The notes under the pieces are model-generated. The model was given only the letters and a program-made list of their open reading frames with translations. It was not told the origin of the DNA and ran no database searches. Below are positions 49,308 to 59,580 of a stretch of DNA of 64,000 nt, piece by piece. Source of the stretch: Mytilisepta virgata. Taxonomy: Eukaryota; Mollusca; Bivalvia; Mytilida; Mytilidae. Position 1 is the first letter of the stretch; the number at the start of each line of letters is the position of its first letter. The position numbers were made by a program, and so were the translations under genes. Where the stretch lies: the NCBI GenBank assembly GCA_028015205.1, contig CM051514.1, forward strand, positions 41,866,150 to 41,930,149, given 5' to 3'.

Positions 49308-49375
49308 GATCAGTTCTAAACTCTCAACTATTCTATCAGCGAAGACTGTCCTAGACCCAATCTAGAACATAGTTA
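49308..49375. repeat. Solo end of the foldback element family
   Basis: GATCAGTTCTAAACTCTCAA ... AATCTAGAAC repeats the left edge at 41192-41260, without the element body. Confidence 0.75.
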
Positions 49376-49383
49376 GAAAATAA

Positions 49384-49679
49384 ATAAAATAACAATCCAA
49401 AGATACTAATATTAGATATAGTAAATTTATACTATGCTGTATACGACGCATTTCAAGGAGTTACCTCTCATCAGCAGCATTAAAACCGAAACATTTGGAA
49501 GACCAAAAACCAAACTTATATTAAACAAGAATTACTCAACCAAAAATACCGAAATAGGAAGCCAAATTCTAGCTAAAGAGATCTACCATGTGCAATACAA
49601 GGAATAAACGCTTAGTATTTCTATTATTTTTGAATCTTGCGAAATACTGGTAATTTCTGTAACAAATCAATGAATAATC
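49384..49679 (+). repeat. Dispersed repeat R1, copy 2
   Basis: Nearly identical to 336-631. It directly follows the solo foldback end, and a truncated piece follows at 49749-49795. Confidence 0.85.
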
Positions 49680-49681
49680 AT

Positions 49682-49745
49682 GTCAGACAAGTCTGACGAC
49701 TGGGTTGGCGAATACCCTCGGGGACCTAGGGTCCACCAGCAGAGG
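49682..49745 (+). repeat. Short interspersed repeat (GGACCTAGGGTCCACCAGC type)
   Basis: GGGGACCTAGGGTCCACCAG is related to 42300-42350 (GGTGGACTGTAAGTCCCCGG) and 43165-43200 in inverted sense. A small element family that is frequent near repeats in this window. Confidence 0.45.
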
Positions 49746-49879
49746 CATCTAATATTAGATATAGTAAATTTATACTATGCTGTATACGACGCAATGACCT
49801 CAACTCATACTTTGGAAATCACTAGCATGAGTAGAGAATGCTAAATGTAAAATCAACAAAACACACAATCCTGATCTTG

Positions 49880-50400
49880 AAAATATCTCTTTAAAACGTA
49901 TTTTATTTGTATACAAAATAGGTAATATGAGGGTATTGTTGTCCTGGCGTAATAATACATTTTTTTCGATATATGTATATCCTAAGTTAATACCATTTCA
50001 TTAACCTGTATTCGGCTTAAAACCATTTAAAGATATGAATCGTACAAATTGTGCAGGAAAATACGAGCTTACACGTACACGACTTTATTGTATTAATGTG
50101 CATTGAGATGCAAAAGGGTCATAATAGTAATTGGTATATTCCAGTTCATATATTTGCACATAATTTCGTTTGATGCTTCACTAGAAATAATATGCCAGTT
50201 GTTCGGCAATGGCAACATGTGCTTTGAATTCAAATTTAATTATTTGAAATTTTAATGAGTTAAAATTCCTAAATGCATGGTAGCCGCTTTGCATCATATA
50301 ATTCTACCTTTTCGGTACGTAACGTAAAAGAATATTATATGCTGCATTTTGTACATATATGTGATCAGATGAAACTAGCAACTATTTCTGCTCATGGAAT
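49880..50400 (+). promoter_or_regulatory. Duplicated promoter/leader region, copy 2
   Basis: Copy of 47380-47965, directly upstream of the Cys-rich peptide gene. The presumed first exon ends at CTTTTCG|GTACGT (50314/50315). The TATA box of copy 1 is missing here: CCTAAATGCATGG stands in its place, with about 15 bases deleted. Confidence 0.45.
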
Positions 50401-50673
50401 TTACTTTTTTCCGCATTAATGGATTGTTGATTTTGCTTGTTCTTTTACATAATGTTTACCTTCCCATACCGTAATTGACCATGAATATGGTTCTGTAATA
50501 TGAAGCCTCACACATACAGACGAAAAGTTATGCATTTATGTTTAAACCGTTACACCTTTAAAGAAGTAACGTACATTTTTGTTCCTCAGATTCTCTAAAT
50601 TAAACATTTTCTGAAGAAAAAGCTTGAAATCGTAAAGTGCAAAATCTTTGTAAAAGATCTTTTTTATTTACAG

Positions 50674-53600
50674 AATATGAGGACGATTGTTTTGTTTGGT
50701 ATTTTGTTCCTAGTATTTGCAGGTATTATATCTTAAAATTTGTTCCGTTTCATATCGTTCTTATTGCGTCCATTATGTAAAATAATTACTACTACAGTAT
50801 ATTTTCAAATCATCAGGAATACAAAAAGATGTGTCTGAAATCAACAGTAAACTGAATATGAGCTCAAATTTGCCAGCGTGGTGCAATACTGATTACTTCC
50901 AGTAAAAGAAACATTTATGAATTGCTTTCTGAAGTAAAGTCAAGAAATACCAAAGGGATATTCGAAGGAAGGAAAAATAAAAACAACTGACAGACTCCGG
51001 AAAACAACGAAGTCAAGACCAAAACAATGCATGCACTACAATTAAAAACTAGAAACATATGCACAACATGGACCCAACCAAAAAACCGGGGGTAGACTCG
51101 GGTGCTTCGGAACTGTGAATTTAGCGAATAATATTATTCAACTTAAATGTATATGGTGATAAATTGATAATATCTTGGGATAGTGCAGCAACATTTTACT
51201 GTAAACACAATCCCTTCTCAATCGGAAGACCCGCAAATTCATATTTCTAAAATTCAACAATTTTGAACAAATAGAAATAAAAAAATAAGTAAATAAAATA
51301 AAATAATAACTTAAATTGATATTTGTCACTGGATATTTCAGAAGAAGAAATGGATTTAAAGTATACTTAATTGTAAGATGTGAAAATAAATTGGATACTG
51401 AATATGATCAATATCATTATTGTATGCAATGTCATGTCATTTAACATCTTTAAAAATGATATATGATTGCCATTAATAAGGTACGTGTATGAGGTAGCTA
51501 AAACTGGCGAGATACAGATTTTTATGATATTTTTAATAGAGCTAAAATATTCAAAACAACATCTAAATATACAAAAGTCAGTATATAGTCAAACGTGATT
51601 TAAAGGGCATCTCTATATAGCAAATCACTGTCTATAAAGGGCATAGTGAAAAAGTCCCATTTACGAACAAAGGATGTAAAATTAACCTCTGTATAAAGGG
51701 CACCTACCCAGAAAGGGCATTTTTACTGGGCCTTTGGGTGCCTTTTATAGACAGGTTTGACTGTATTTTACTTTTATAATTCGTCAACAAAGGTTGATGT
51801 AAAATATGAAAAAATAAAGGCCGTTTACTGTAGAATCATATAAATAAAGCCGAAAAATTTGTTTACTTCAAGTCATTTCTCACAAATCCTTTCTTATAGT
51901 TTTCTATAAAAGGATATTTTATGATCCCCCTACTGGCGAAGCCGGAGGGGACTTTAGGTTTGCACTCCGTCAGTCCGTCTATCCGACAGTCCGGCAAATC
52001 AGTTTTCCGCACTTTTTGTCAGTTGTGCTTGAAGATATTGACTTGATATTTGGTACATAGTTTTATCATGATTAGTTACAGATCAAGTTTGAAATTTGTT
52101 CCGGTCTGATGATTTTTTGCAGAGTTATGGTACTTCGACTTAGAAAATTCACCCAAATAATAAGCTTTCCGCACTTTTTTCCGTCATGCTTGAAAACATT
52201 GAATTGATATTTGGTATATAGTTTTACCATGACAGATTACAGATCAAGTTAGAATTTCGTTTCGTTCGGACGATTTTTTTTGCAGAGTTATGGTTCGCGG
52301 ACTGAGAAAATCCACGCAAATAATCAGTTTTCCGAACTTTTTTCTTCATGCTTGAAGATATTGATTTGATATTTGGTATATAGTTTTACCACGTGACCGA
52401 GTTCAAACTCGTTCCGTTTGGATGATTTTTTTGCAGTTTGAACCTCAGTTTTGGCATTTAATCTTGAAGAAGTTAAATAAAAATAGCACTGATCGGATTA
52501 TTATTTTGAGAGTTATGGACTTTGGAATTAGAAATTATTGTAAAAATAATAGTATTCCGAACTTTTTTTTGCAAACCTTTTGACCAAGTGATTTTATTAG
52601 TAAGTGAGCTTATAATGATGAGCTACAGAGCAAGCTAATCGGGTAATTATGGTGTACCCCTTACAAACATAGTTTCAGGATTTTTATAAGTCACTTTGTC
52701 CACACGTCTTCGTCCGATTCACATACTTTAGGAGATTTTGCGTGTTTTCTCATAGCTCAAGCCGGTAGGGGACATTGTACTGCCCAGCAATACTTTCAGA
52801 ATGCTTGTTGCTTTTAACATTTCTGTTTTATTGATGTTAAAAGAAGATATGATCACCTTCTACGTTCAACTAATAGTGCAAAATAACAATCAAAAGATAC
52901 TAATATTAGATATAGTAAATTTATACTATTAAACACCATTCCATTAAAAGTGTTAAAACACTAAGCATCTGCATTATAGCGCTACTTCGTTGATACATTT
53001 AATGACAGTACAAAGAACATTTCAAAGGCAATAATATATCATTTTTGAAAAATAAATATAGTGACAGGATTTTGAGAAATAGTAATTATAATATGAAGCG
53101 ATTTCGACGCGCAAACTATGTATTTACAATTTTGTTTGCTAAAAATCGATACACAACATTTTTAAAATCATTAAGTTACAAATATGTAAATATATTAATT
53201 TTTTTATATTTAGATGCATTTCAGCATGTTCGACATACTCTATATGCATGCAAACTTTTATACACATCTGACGTATATTAATGTTGATATAGTTCAGTCT
53301 TCTTTTCTCCTGGCTCGGTACTTCTTTGCGCATATTCGTGCTGATTGTCACACACAAACAATACAGTGCAGTGTTTTTCTTCAAAATCTCAAACATTTCT
53401 CTGAAATATGAATAAATTGCTGACGGTATCTTTGTTCCACCCAGTCTTAATGGATCATTAGAATAAAACTCTTCCGTCTGTATGCCCAAGTTTTCTGCAA
53501 GGAGCAGATTTTCAATTTTCATTTAGCATTTCTTTTTAATGCCTTAAATATAACTTAACCCGACAAACGTGAGGCAGGGGCAAGTTTCCTATGTAGTTAT

Positions 53601-56388
53601 TTAAACAATCTGAACTCAGTATCTATTATATTAAAGAATTCCCGCCATATTTACTTTCTGTATAACTACAAAATTACTACAAAATTAATAATTCAAGTAC
53701 AATATAATTTTTTCAAACAGGACTTCAGGAGTCTGAAACAGTTGTCTTCCGCCAATGCAATAGAGTGTGTAGACGTGGAGGAAACTGTGCCTGTCGCGGA
53801 TGCTGCTTTTGGCGGAGATGCAGAAGGGGAAGATGTAGAAGGATTGATGGGAGAACACGATGTGACTGTACGAATTGTAAGTAATGTAACGAAAATTAAA
53901 TTCAACAAAAGGGGCCAAGAAGGAATAGTAGACACACCTGAATGTTTAAACATGTATATATCCACTGTACATACAGCATCATTTACTAGTTTTAAGGAAA
54001 ATCATATTTGTATTCTTCTTATAATTTTACTAAACATTTAAGCATTTCCCAGACAAAAAGGTTAAGTCTCACTCCCTACACGGATATCACACATATGTAA
54101 TAGGGTTCTTGTTTTGATTTGAATCTGATTGTTTACGGCCGAAACTCGACGAAATAAACCTATCTGAATCTCCTTTCAAATCATCGCACAACTACGACGA
54201 ATCATAAATTTAATTTAGTGAATATAGAATGTAAGGTAGTGAACTAAAACGAATAAACACAAAAAGCAGTTTCTCAGTGATTAGAAACATTTATTTACTC
54301 AGATGCTGAAGGTTTAAAATAGTATTTTTTTTCGAAACTTTTACTTTTGTTGATGGTATAATGATAGTGTTGCATTTCCATTGTTCTCTACCTTGAAGAT
54401 AACAATGAATTTTTAATTCATGCTTTATGGAAATGCTTTTGATAAATTTACACGGAAAGATTGTTTCATTAGAATTTCGTACAGGTCATAATTCTGTATG
54501 TTTTACCAAAGTTTTCATATTCCTTTTGACAACGAAAAGACGCCTGATTAATTTCGTAAAGTAAATAAAATATAACAAGAGCCTGAATCCCTCACCTGTT
54601 ATCTTTTGTGTACCAGAAGATCTTGCATCAATGATTATGTTTGCTATTTAATGTATACCGTCACAATTTTCTCCTTATTATTAACCTGTAGAGCTAAAAT
54701 ATAGAATCCTGAACCCAAATAGATATGGTTCCTAGGGACTTTTTCATCGGTTGCTAGGACTTTTTCAATGGCATTGACTCTTGACCTTCAATTTTAACAT
54801 GAACAGGTAAATTGTAGGGTCTGAACCTAAATATATATGGTTGCTAGGGACTTTTTCATCGGTTGCTACGGACGTTTTCAATGGCATTGACTTTAACCTT
54901 CTATTTTGACTTGAACAGGTAAATTGTAGGGTGCTGAACCCAAATATATATGGTTGATAGGGACTTTTTCATCGGTTACTATGGACTTTTTCAATGACCT
55001 TGACCCTTGACCTTTCTTTTTGACTTGTACACGTAAATTATAAAGTCTTTAATCCAAATATATCTGGTTGCTAGGGACTTTTTCATCTGTTGCTAGGGAC
55101 TTTTTCATCGTTGCTATGGACATTTTCAATGACCTTGACCTTGACGCTCCATTTTACTTGAACTGCTACCATTTAATTTATTTCAAGTAACGCCCTAAAC
55201 AGCTGTGACAATATCAGACCATTATTTGCTGTTTACATGTAAATAATATTTCAAGGGCAAAAACTCCTATAAGGGGTCAATTGACGATTTTGGTCTGTTG
55301 ACTTTTTTGTAGATCTTACTTTGCTGAACATTTTTGTTGTTTACAGTTTGCCTTTATCCATTACTATATTCAAGATAACAACCTAAAACTGCAAAATTTC
55401 CTTAAAATTAAAAATTCAGGGGCAATAACCCAAAAAGGGTTGTCCGATTCATCTGAAAATTTCATGGCTGGTAGAACTTGACCTGTTGAACATTTTTACC
55501 GCAGTCAGTTTTGCCCTCAATGCTTTGGTTTTTGAGATATAAGCCAAAAACTGCATTTGACCTCTATGTTTATTTTTTAATTTTAGCAACACTGGATCAA
55601 AACTTCGGATACACTTTATAAACTAGATACCCTAAGGAACATTCAGTTAAAGTTTGAAGGTATTTTGCCCAGTAGGTTAAGAGGAGAAGATTTTTGAAAT
55701 AGTTTACGACGACGACGACGACGACGCCGCCGCCGGACGTGACGACGACGGACGCGAAGTGATGGCATAAGCTTACATGGCCCTTTGGGCCAGATGAGCT
55801 AAAAATGAGGAAAAGGGAAACAATGCGACTTTTTTAAAAAGAAAATTATTACATATTCTAATTCAATTGCATTATAAATACTACTGCAGAGAGAATAAAT
55901 TTTTGTTTCTGTACTTTTGGAACTCCGCTTTATGTTTATTCCATATAATGTTTCTGATAAAACGCGTCACTTGATTGGTCAATGTTTTTACGTCTATCAT
56001 AGACTAATTTGTTTTTTACTATGACGTCATTAAAGGGAATCCCAACGTTTTAGACCTCAAAACAACCGTTGGAATTAAATTATAATGATTGACAGTAATT
56101 GTGTTTTCAGTCTATTCGAACTAACCTCAATGCACATGGTACACACTTTCAAATAAGCGGCTACGCGGGTTATTTGGTATCTATCAAGTGCTTGGGGTTA
56201 TTTCTTCAAAGAGTGAAACAAATTATAGTCAATCCTTAGATATCCTTACCCCATATATTCTTTCTTCATTTTATTTGAAGTTCAAATTAACCGCAGTTAC
56301 TATATGAATGCAAAATTTCAAAACCGGACACAAATAATATTATAATGGTATAACAATTATAAAACCTTACCTCTTCGACTATACAGCC

Positions 56389-56419
<31 letters not shown>

Positions 56420-56761
56420 CAATCAGATTTTGTGTTGAATTGCATAGTATAACATGTAATGGTGTATAACCAGTTCCTTTTGTCAGAACGAAGCCAGAGG
56501 TATTGATTTGTCAATTTACGGATTCTCCTTATATTGCATAATTTTTATTCATTAAACAAGAGAAAGTCCTTTAATATTTAATGCTTTTAAATGCAGAATA
56601 CAGATCTTTAATATGAAATTCCCATGACCGTAAAGTACCGCATGTTTGCTTCAATATCTTTGCTACTGACAATGAATATAATGGCTATAATTTAATATCT
56701 TAAATGTTTTATTCACAGGTTGAGGTTATAGAAACTAAGACAATTGAAAGTAAGGAATAAA
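50674..56761 (+). CDS. Secreted Arg-rich 11-cysteine peptide (candidate antimicrobial peptide)
   Basis: Exons: acceptor TTTTTATTTACAG|AAT then ATG at 50677 to 50722; 53721-53876; 56719 to the stop at 56721-56723, with AATAAA at 56756-56761. Phases match (1 and 1), giving 68 residues. Residues 1-16 (MRTIVLFGILFLVFAG) are a signal peptide. A short spacer, LQESETVVFRQ, precedes a core of about 41 residues with Cys at 28, 32, 38, 40, 43, 44, 49, 54, 63, 65 and 68 and about 13 Arg against 2 Asp. The last five Cys are spaced x4-x8-x1-x2, as in myticin. The first half (C-x3-C-x5-C-x-C-x2-CC-x4) is unlike myticin, mytilin or mussel defensin as I know them. The gene plan (leader exon, signal exon, mature exon, 3' exon) is that of mussel antimicrobial peptide genes. 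Predicted role: membrane-active immune peptide of haemocytes or mucosa (inference). Confidence 0.75.
50677..50722 (+). CDS. Exon 2 of the Cys-rich peptide gene: signal peptide
   Basis: Preceded by a polypyrimidine tract and CAG (50673) and followed by the donor GCAG|GTATTA. It encodes 15 residues plus one base of a Gly codon. The acceptor three bases before the ATG implies an untranslated exon upstream. Confidence 0.75.
50817..50905 (+). CDS. Possible alternative or relic second exon
   Basis: Acceptor TTTTCAAATCATCAG|GA accepts the signal exon in the same phase and gives 28 further residues (GIQKDVSEINSKLN... ending AWCNTDYFQ) before TAA. It has one Cys only. A weak donor, CCA|GTAAAA (50901), would not keep frame with the 53721 exon. 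It may make a short alternative secreted peptide, or be a decayed exon of an older form. Confidence 0.3.
50930..51115 (-). mobile_element. Retroelement 3' tail fragment in the peptide gene intron
   Basis: Reverse complement of the tail at 26690-26885 (AACAACTGACAGACTCCGGA; AACATGGACCCAACCAAAAA; CCGGGGGTAGACTCGGGTGC). Confidence 0.7.
51583..51772. mobile_element. MITE with pogo/Tigger-like ends
   Basis: Left TATAGTCAAACGTGATTTAAA and right TTTATAGACAGGTTTGACTG are inverted. The interior carries repeated AAAGGGCA words (TATAAAGGGCATAGTGAAAA). No ORF. Inserted in the large intron of the peptide gene. Confidence 0.65.
51915..52800 (+). repeat. Interspersed repeat with internal subrepeats
   Basis: Begins TGATCCCCCTACTGGCGAAG. 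Three or four subunits of about 180 bases carry CAGTTTTCCGCACTTTTT, GCTTGAAGATATTGA, GATATTTGGTATATAG and TTTGCAGAGTTATGG. It ends GTAGGGGACATTGTACTGCC. Frequent mollusc intergenic repeat type; no protein. Confidence 0.65.
53139..53522 (-). CDS. Unknown ORF in the intron, weak
   Basis: ATG at 53522 and 127 codons. The first half (MKIENLLLAENLGIQTEEFY..., FYSNDPLRLGGTK) has a balanced composition, the second half reads like AT-rich noise. It lies antisense within the peptide gene's intron, just upstream of the mature exon. No family recognised; may be a fragment of a retroelement or host ORF. Confidence 0.2.
   Translation of the reverse strand: MKIENLLLAENLGIQTEEFYSNDPLRLGGTKIPSAIYSYFREMFEILKKNTALYCLCVTISTNMRKEVPSQEKRRLNYININIRQMCIKVCMHIEYVEHAEMHLNIKKLIYLHICNLMILKMLCIDF
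53721..53876 (+). CDS. Exon 3 of the Cys-rich peptide gene: mature peptide
   Basis: Acceptor TTTTTTCAAACAG|GACTTC, donor AATT|GTAAGTAATG. It encodes ten of the 11 Cys and begins the last. If the donor is not used, translation continues TGT AAG TAA, so the Cys is kept and Lys is added. If it is used, the next exon supplies GT TGA, giving Cys then stop. Core motifs: CRRGGNCACRGCCFWRRC and RRGRCRRIDGRTRCDCTNC. A plus ORF in the other frame (53742) and minus ORFs are shadows of this exon. Confidence 0.75.
53877..54715. other. Intron of the peptide gene, nothing recognised
   Basis: AT-rich. Confidence 0.4.
54716..55800 (+). repeat. Large interspersed repeat with about four 110-bp units and GAC-rich end
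   Basis: 54716-55150 holds four units of GGTTGCTAGGGACTTTTTCA...TGACCTTGACC type. It continues through AACTCCTATAAGGGGTCAAT and ends in (GAC)n (55706-55733) and ACATGGCCCTTTGGGCCAGA TGAGCTAAAAATGAG. The terminal GGCCCTTTGGGCC palindrome and the motif order are those of a repeat very common in bivalve genomes (general knowledge). Confidence 0.7.
55801..56390. other. Intron of the peptide gene, nothing recognised
   Basis: Contains two CRE-like words (ATGACGTCAT at about 56021) but no gene. Confidence 0.4.
56390..56416. repeat. Poly-A run
   Basis: About 25 A residues; the tail of an old insertion is possible. Confidence 0.6.
56719..56761 (+). CDS. Exon 4 of the Cys-rich peptide gene: last codon and 3' UTR
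   Basis: Acceptor ATGTTTTATTCACAG|GTTGAGG completes TGT then TGA. AATAAA follows 33 bases later. In the other phase the exon would read VEVIETKTIESKE then stop, an acidic tail like the C-terminal propeptides of myticins and mytilins. With the donor chosen above, that frame is not reached. Confidence 0.5.
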
Positions 56762-57397
56762 AAACTCTTAAACATTTTAGTCTTTATTTTATATCTGTGG
56801 AATGTTTCGATTCTGGATTAAGAGAAAGGTGGATTTCACGACAAAATTGATAGGTAAAAAATGACAAACCAACCAATTAACGCTACCTAACAGACAGAAC
56901 CAGGACAAAACAAAACATAACAAAGAACACAAATATAAATACAAGAGAGATAATCTGACTTGGTACATACACTGAATTGTGGTGGGGTTAAACTGTTTTT
57001 ATGGGTTGCCAAACCCCCTGTCCGTCCGGATATTCTGGTGTATAAAGATAATAAAAAGCCAATACAGTATGATTACCAACAAGGGGAATGCTTGCAAAAA
57101 CTGAAAAAAATGGTTGGACGGTACATAATTTAGATAGCATAGTCAAAATGAGCTCGTTTTTACTGAAAAAATAGCTAAGGCTCTCATTGCTGCAGTTCGG
57201 ATAAGTTCTTTTACAATATGGCTTCAAAGTCTCATAATTGTACTTATTGACTAAAAATTGAATATCAGCCTAAATATGATAAAACCTGTCAATACAATAC
57301 AAAATGTCAAAGCACGCCAATACCACACATACCCGTCCAATATGCCGTATTGACTAGTTAATATGACATATTGGAGTGGTTAGTCAATAAAGGTATA
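56762..57397. other. Intergenic, nothing recognised
   Basis: The 79-codon minus ORF at 57227-56988 has no coding support. Confidence 0.4.
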
Positions 57398-57490
57398 ATT
57401 GCGCAAGGTTTTCCATATTGGCTTAGTTATTGGTCTTTGGCTAGCCATATTGGACAAATAACTAAGCCAATATTGAAAACCTTACGCAAT
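57398..57490. repeat. Palindromic hairpin
   Basis: ATTGCGCAAGGTTTTCCATA TTGGCTTAGTTATT pairs with AATAACTAAGCCAATATTGA AAACCTTACGCAAT around a 24-base loop that repeats CCATATTGGAC words. MITE-like. Confidence 0.85.
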
Positions 57491-57954
57491 AATACTATAT
57501 TATTGTCTTCCTCGTTACACTCTTTCGAAAATAAAGTTTTAACTATGCTGGATATAAAACACAAACCAGATATTGGGTTATGCGTTATTCAAAAGATTGC
57601 ACTAAACCTAGGAAACTTGGGTTGGATCCAGTTGGTTTGTTAATATTACAAAAGGTCTGTACACTATGCACACAACAGTGTGGATGTAGGCACGTATTAC
57701 TGAACATACAGCTGTCTAAAAAACACACGATTCCCAAGCTGAACATTGCCAAATCTATTCAAAATAGAAGGTTGGATACTCTTTGATAATCCACCTACAG
57801 TCTCGTCCAAATTCAGTAACAATTTTTTATTTATAATAACTAAATTGTTATATTACTTATATAAAGCGCGCCAATTAATCTTATAGAAACTGAGTATGTA
57901 TAGTGTGAAATGTAGGTGTTAACTATGGTTTATTGAAAATTACACCATTATTTA

Positions 57955-58410
57955 GTGTGTTACCATGACTTTCGACAAAGAGGATTACTGCTGTCACAAA
58001 AGCTTCTTAACCAGGGTTTTATCAGGGATAAGTTGATGTCATCACTTAGGAAATTTTACGGTCGTCATCACGAATTGATTCACCATTACAGTGTTCAAAT
58101 ATCTAAGATGATGTTGGACCTGTTCCCACTGTCGTACGGCTCTTTCATGTGCCTCCACCGACTTGTGACTTCCCCAGGATTGACATTGTTGAACTTCACG
58201 ACGGATGCCATATACGGAGCTGGAACTGCTTACCCTTCCGGAGCACATGGGCTCACTCCTGGTTTTTATAGGAGTTCTTGTTGTTCATTGTTTTTTAGTT
58301 TTCTGTGTTTATTTGTTGTGCTTGTGGTTGTTCATTTGTCTTCCCGGGGTTTGTCTGTCCAATGGATTACGTTTTTTGATTGCTCCTTAGATATATTTGT
58401 CCTTTTTTTA
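57955..58410 (+). mobile_element. RT-type retroelement C-terminal fragment and 3' tail
   Basis: An open frame to about 58140 reads LLLSQKLLNQGFIRDKL, then KFYGRHHELIHHY, the same domain end as the minus-strand copy at 19732-20070, followed by TACCCTTCCGGAGCACATGG and the tail seen at 4022 and 7770. The 159-codon frame includes tail sequence and is not a complete protein. 5'-truncated. Confidence 0.75.
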
Positions 58411-59187
58411 GAGCGTGGAATATTAAAAATTTAAATCATAGTAAGTGTCTAAAGTTTATATATAAAGTCTCAGTCTCAGGAAGGCTGTATATCTCAGTTT
58501 GTTAATAATCGGGGATACCCTAGAGCTTAATGTAATATTATATATATTCTATAAGTAGTGTAAAATTAAAACTGAACGTTTGATCCTGAAGTACGTTGCA
58601 CCGAACTGAGTCTCTCAGTTTTCTATAAATAACAAGGGTTTGAAAGTTTAATGAGTAACATTAATGACAAATTTTTAAAAACGGAAGTTACCGACAACTA
58701 CATTCTAAAACATGCGTTTTAATTTAAACACTTTGTTTACGCATTTAGATCTAAACATGTTTAGGATTGTGTTTAAAACCTAAATGTCAGTTTATAAAAC
58801 GCATTTAATTTCTAAACGGGTTTAGATTTTGAACCTAAACATTCCTAAATTACCAGTAAAAAATGTTATCCTTGATATTAAGCAATTGTTTACTCTAACT
58901 ATTCATAAAAAATTAAAAGGATTGTTTAGAGTTATTGGTTTATATTAACCAGAAAACGCGCGAAAAGTGCGCCGTATTTTCAATTAGTTCAGTCTAAGAG
59001 GTAAGTTTATTCAGGAACCTCTCAGCTGTTTTCCTTTCAAACCAAAAAACAAACAATGAGACCGAAATGTTATACAGAACTAAATATTTGAATATTCCGT
59101 TTCACTTGGCAGTTCAATACCGACACAGATTCCTCCAGGTGGCGCGCGCGTATTTCCTGTTACATTAGATCACACAAAGGCGCCAAA

Positions 59188-59310
59188 ATGGATGAAATCA
59201 ACAACGCGTCGGATGCATCCAAAGATATTAAGGACAAAACAACAACAGAGGACGTCAAACGAATTTTATCAATCAACAATTTTTCGGCAATTAACACTAG
59301 TCTGTTATAA
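59188..59310 (+). CDS. Unknown 40-residue ORF
   Basis: ATG in context CCAAAATGG opens MDEINNASDASKDIKDK... and stops at 59308. Hydrophilic and coding-like codon use. May be the first exon or a truncated start of the same gene as the 61497 exon; no splice link shown. Confidence 0.3.
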   Translation: MDEINNASDASKDIKDKTTTEDVKRILSINNFSAINTSLL

Positions 59311-59549
59311 ATGCCGTTGAAGGTATTACAACAACAGTAAGGGAAAACTGGGTCGGGGAGGGGAGTTGTGTTTACCACGCCATTTTTTGATTGATACTGG
59401 AATTTATATGTATTATAACTGTATAATACATAATTCAAATATGAATGAAAAATACGTATTGCGTGCGTAACAGATTTTTCAATGAAAATGCATTGCATGT
59501 TTTATTATATATACAGAACATTCGTAGTGATTTTGTTGGGTGCGGGGGA

Positions 59550-59580
59550 GGTGGGGGGGGGGGGGGGGGGGGGGAGGAGG
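59550..59580. repeat. Poly-G run
   Basis: G-rich tract with about 20 uninterrupted G. Length is unreliable in assemblies. Confidence 0.7.

Noticed and set aside
53742..54041. 99-codon acidic plus ORF over the mature-peptide exon
   Set aside because: It is the shifted frame of the Arg/Cys-rich exon; the signal exon joins the other frame and the splice sites fit that.
58042..58248. Minus ORF over the retroelement
   Set aside because: Shadow of the plus-strand reverse-transcriptase fragment.
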